From: Pedococcus sp. 5OH_020 | GTDB taxonomy: Bacteria > Actinomycetota > Actinomycetes > Actinomycetales > Dermatophilaceae | Reading direction: 5' to 3' | Assembly: GCF_027812955.1 (NCBI RefSeq) | Contig: NZ_JAPYZV010000001.1 | Location: 62,001 to 126,000, forward strand | Length of the DNA stretch: 64,000 nt | In this document: piece after piece, positions 62,384-64,000 of the stretch | How positions within the stretch are numbered: position 1 is the stretch's first letter | Layout of the letters: every line of letters starts with the position of its first letter | Notes under the pieces: model-generated | What the model saw: only the letters and a program-made list of their open reading frames with translations | Told to the model about the DNA's origin: nothing | The model's database searches: none | Program-made: the position numbers and the translations under genes

Positions 62384-63486
62384 TGCCGTTGCGGGCAGCA
62401 GTCATCGGAGCGGGCTACTGGGGACCGAACCTGGTGCGGAACTTCAGGTCCAGTCCCGACTGGGACCTCGTCGCGGTGTGCGACCTCGACCCGGCCCGCG
62501 CCGCGCGTGTGGTGGGCGACAGGAGCACCGTGGAGGTCGAGACCTCCCTGGAGGCCCTGCTGGCTCGACCGGACATCGACGCCGTGGCCGTGGCAACGCC
62601 CGCCCAGACCCACTGCGGCATCGCCCTCGCGGCCCTGGAGGCCGGCAAGCACGTACTCGTGGAGAAGCCGTTGGCCTCGACGCTCAGCGACGCGACGAGG
62701 ATGGTGGACCGCGCCGAGGAGCTGGGTCTGGTCCTCATGTGCGACCACACCTACTGCTACACCCCGCCCGTCCAGCACCTGCGGGCGCTGGTCCACAGTG
62801 GTGAGCTGGGCGACATCCTGTTCGTGGACTCCGTACGCATCAACCTCGGCCTCGTGCAGCCGGACGTGGATGTCTTCTGGGACCTGGCGCCGCACGACCT
62901 CTCCATACTGGACTTCGTCCTGCCGCACGGTCTTTCGCCTCTGGAGGTCTCGGCGCGCGGCTCCGACCCGATCGGCGCAGGAAACTCCTGTCTGGGGTAC
63001 CTGACGATGCCCATCGGCCACGGAGCGATCGCGAACATCCACGTGAACTGGCTGAGCCCGACCAAGATCCGGCACACCGTCGTGGGTGGCAGCCGCAAGA
63101 CGGTGGTGTGGGACGACCTCAACCCCCAGCAGCGGCTGTCGGTGTACGACCGGGGCGTCGACCTCGAGCTCACCGCCGGCACGGCCGACGCCGCAGAGAA
63201 GCGTGCGGTGAACGTCAACTACCGGCTGGGCGACATGTACGCACCGGCCCTGCCGGAGCGCGAGGCGCTCGGCCAGATGGTGACCGAGTTCGCCGACTCG
63301 ATCCACGAGGGCCGGGCGCCCTTGACCGACGGGCGTGCCGGGTTGCGAGTGCTGGCGGTCCTGGAGGCGGCGTCGGAGAGCCAGCGCCGCGCCGGCGCCA
63401 TGGCTCCGGTCGCTCTGACAGACCTGTACGCGCAGAGGCACGGCTTGGGCCAGCCGGTCGGGGTCGGCGTGGGGCTACTGCGATGA
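62383..63486 (+). CDS. Gfo/Idh/MocA-family NAD-dependent oxidoreductase
   Basis: 367 residues from ATG 62383, six bases after GAGGGG. The NAD fold starts AAVIGAGYWGPNLVRNF; the family EKP motif is HVLVEKPLAST near residue 95, and the active-site segment DLAPHDLSILDF is near 170. The WGPNLVRNF sequence is common in sugar 3-dehydrogenases of polysaccharide clusters (WlbA-like, UDP-sugar oxidation). It is coupled to the epimerase downstream (ATGA). Confidence 0.92.
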   Translation: MPLRAAVIGAGYWGPNLVRNFRSSPDWDLVAVCDLDPARAARVVGDRSTVEVETSLEALLARPDIDAVAVATPAQTHCGIALAALEAGKHVLVEKPLASTLSDATRMVDRAEELGLVLMCDHTYCYTPPVQHLRALVHSGELGDILFVDSVRINLGLVQPDVDVFWDLAPHDLSILDFVLPHGLSPLEVSARGSDPIGAGNSCLGYLTMPIGHGAIANIHVNWLSPTKIRHTVVGGSRKTVVWDDLNPQQRLSVYDRGVDLELTAGTADAAEKRAVNVNYRLGDMYAPALPEREALGQMVTEFADSIHEGRAPLTDGRAGLRVLAVLEAASESQRRAGAMAPVALTDLYAQRHGLGQPVGVGVGLLR

Positions 63487-64000
63487 CCGGCCTGCGCGGC
63501 GCTGCGGTGCTGGTCACCGGAGGAGCCGGGACCATCGGCTCCACGCTCGTCGACCAGCTGCTGATGGCGGGCGTGGCGCACGTCGACGTGCTGGACAACC
63601 TGGTCCGCGGACGGGTCGAGAACCTCGGCTGCGCCCTGGCCTCAGGTCGGGTGACGCTCGTCGAGGGCGACCTGCGTGACCGCGACCTGGTCCACGATGT
63701 CACGCGGGGCAAGGACCTCGTCTTCCACCAGGCTGCCATCCGCATCACCCAGTGTGCGGAGGAGCCGAGGCTGGCCCTCGAGGTCCTCGTCGACGGCACC
63801 TTCACGGTGCTGGAGGCCGCGGCTCAGCACGCCGTCGACAAGCTGGTCTTCGCGTCCTCGGCGTCGGTCTACGGGCTGGCGGAGTCGTTCCCGACCGACG
63901 AGCGGCACCACCACCACAACAACGACACGTTCTACGGCGCCGCCAAGTCGTTCAACGAGGGCATGGCGCGCAGCTTCCGCGCCATGTCGGGGCTCGACTA
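63483..64000 (+). CDS. NAD-dependent nucleotide-sugar epimerase/dehydratase (truncated by window)
   Basis: 172 residues visible from ATG 63483. It is an extended SDR: VLVTGGAGTIGSTLVDQLL, VLDNLVRGRVENL, VEGDLRDRDLV, VFASSASVYGLAE with the catalytic Ser/Thr zone, then FYGAAKSFNEGMARSF with the Tyr-x3-Lys pair. Typical of UDP-glucose 4-epimerase or dTDP-glucose dehydratase-like enzymes. It continues beyond 64000. Confidence 0.92.
   Translation, partial: MTGLRGAAVLVTGGAGTIGSTLVDQLLMAGVAHVDVLDNLVRGRVENLGCALASGRVTLVEGDLRDRDLVHDVTRGKDLVFHQAAIRITQCAEEPRLALEVLVDGTFTVLEAAAQHAVDKLVFASSASVYGLAESFPTDERHHHHNNDTFYGAAKSFNEGMARSFRAMSGLD

Overview
This 64 kb window is high-GC DNA from the chromosome of an actinobacterium. 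Most starts are GTG or ATG, adjacent genes often overlap by ATGA or GTGA, there is a resuscitation-promoting factor gene, and the gene orders rsmI/pmt/metG/tatD/rpfB/rsmA/ispE/abc-f and glmU/prs/rplY/pth are actinobacterial. A Micrococcales, Intrasporangiaceae-like organism is my inference. I see no insertion sequence, integrase, prophage block or CRISPR array.

Region by region. (1) 1-3722: an ABC ATPase cut by the window edge, diverging from a LolA/RseB-like exported protein, an ABC ATPase and an ABC-2 permease in one overlapping operon. (2) 3762-8839, minus strand: lipase-like hydrolase, MMPL exporter, AlkB-like dioxygenase, zinc-finger anti-sigma factor, ECF-type sigma factor and a small coupled protein. 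(3) 9002-15776: DoxX-like protein, patatin, a GTP cyclohydrolase I away from folate genes, an FAD reductase, and the PEP synthase regulator with PEP synthase. (4) 15872-25259: an ADP-heptose synthase (HldE) with GT2 and GT9 glycosyltransferases, a zinc-ribbon protein, a phage-type lysozyme, a macro-like/SIR2 protein and a glycoside hydrolase-glycosyltransferase fusion. (5) 25301-28881: ankyrin protein, Fur-type regulator, catalase and an SDR. (6) 28931-37479: a stress-signalling block, with one polypeptide joining sigma factor, zinc anti-sigma-like segment and RsbT-type kinase, then RsbR-like, RsbS-like and RsbU-N-like proteins. Further on are a secreted protein, a formaldehyde-dehydrogenase-like enzyme, a MEDS-kinase and a GAF/PP2C phosphatase.

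(7) 37551-50889: housekeeping genes (protein O-mannosyltransferase, rsmI, CPBP protease, DUF4126, metG, tatD, rpfB, rsmA, ispE, ABC-F) and a divergent TamR-like regulator/methyltransferase pair with a perfect operator palindrome. (8) 50967-59621: desaturase with TetR regulator, a tRNA-Gln-like gene, a DHFR-like protein, glmU-prs, a CGNR regulator, an EamA transporter, rplY and pth. (9) 59706-64000: start of a surface-polysaccharide locus (NeuD-like acyltransferase, phosphoglycosyltransferase, Gfo/Idh/MocA oxidoreductase, NAD epimerase running off the edge).

Common threads are stress and envelope biology. Peroxide defence, sigma/anti-sigma circuits, partner-switching proteins and lipid desaturation sit beside heptose, mannose and exopolysaccharide genes. 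Two sequence-level themes recur: perfect in-frame short tandem repeats in at least five unrelated genes, and -10-like TANNNT boxes 6-7 nt before start codons, suggesting leaderless transcripts. The strongest candidates for something new are the sigma/anti-sigma/kinase fusion and the macro-like/SIR2 protein.
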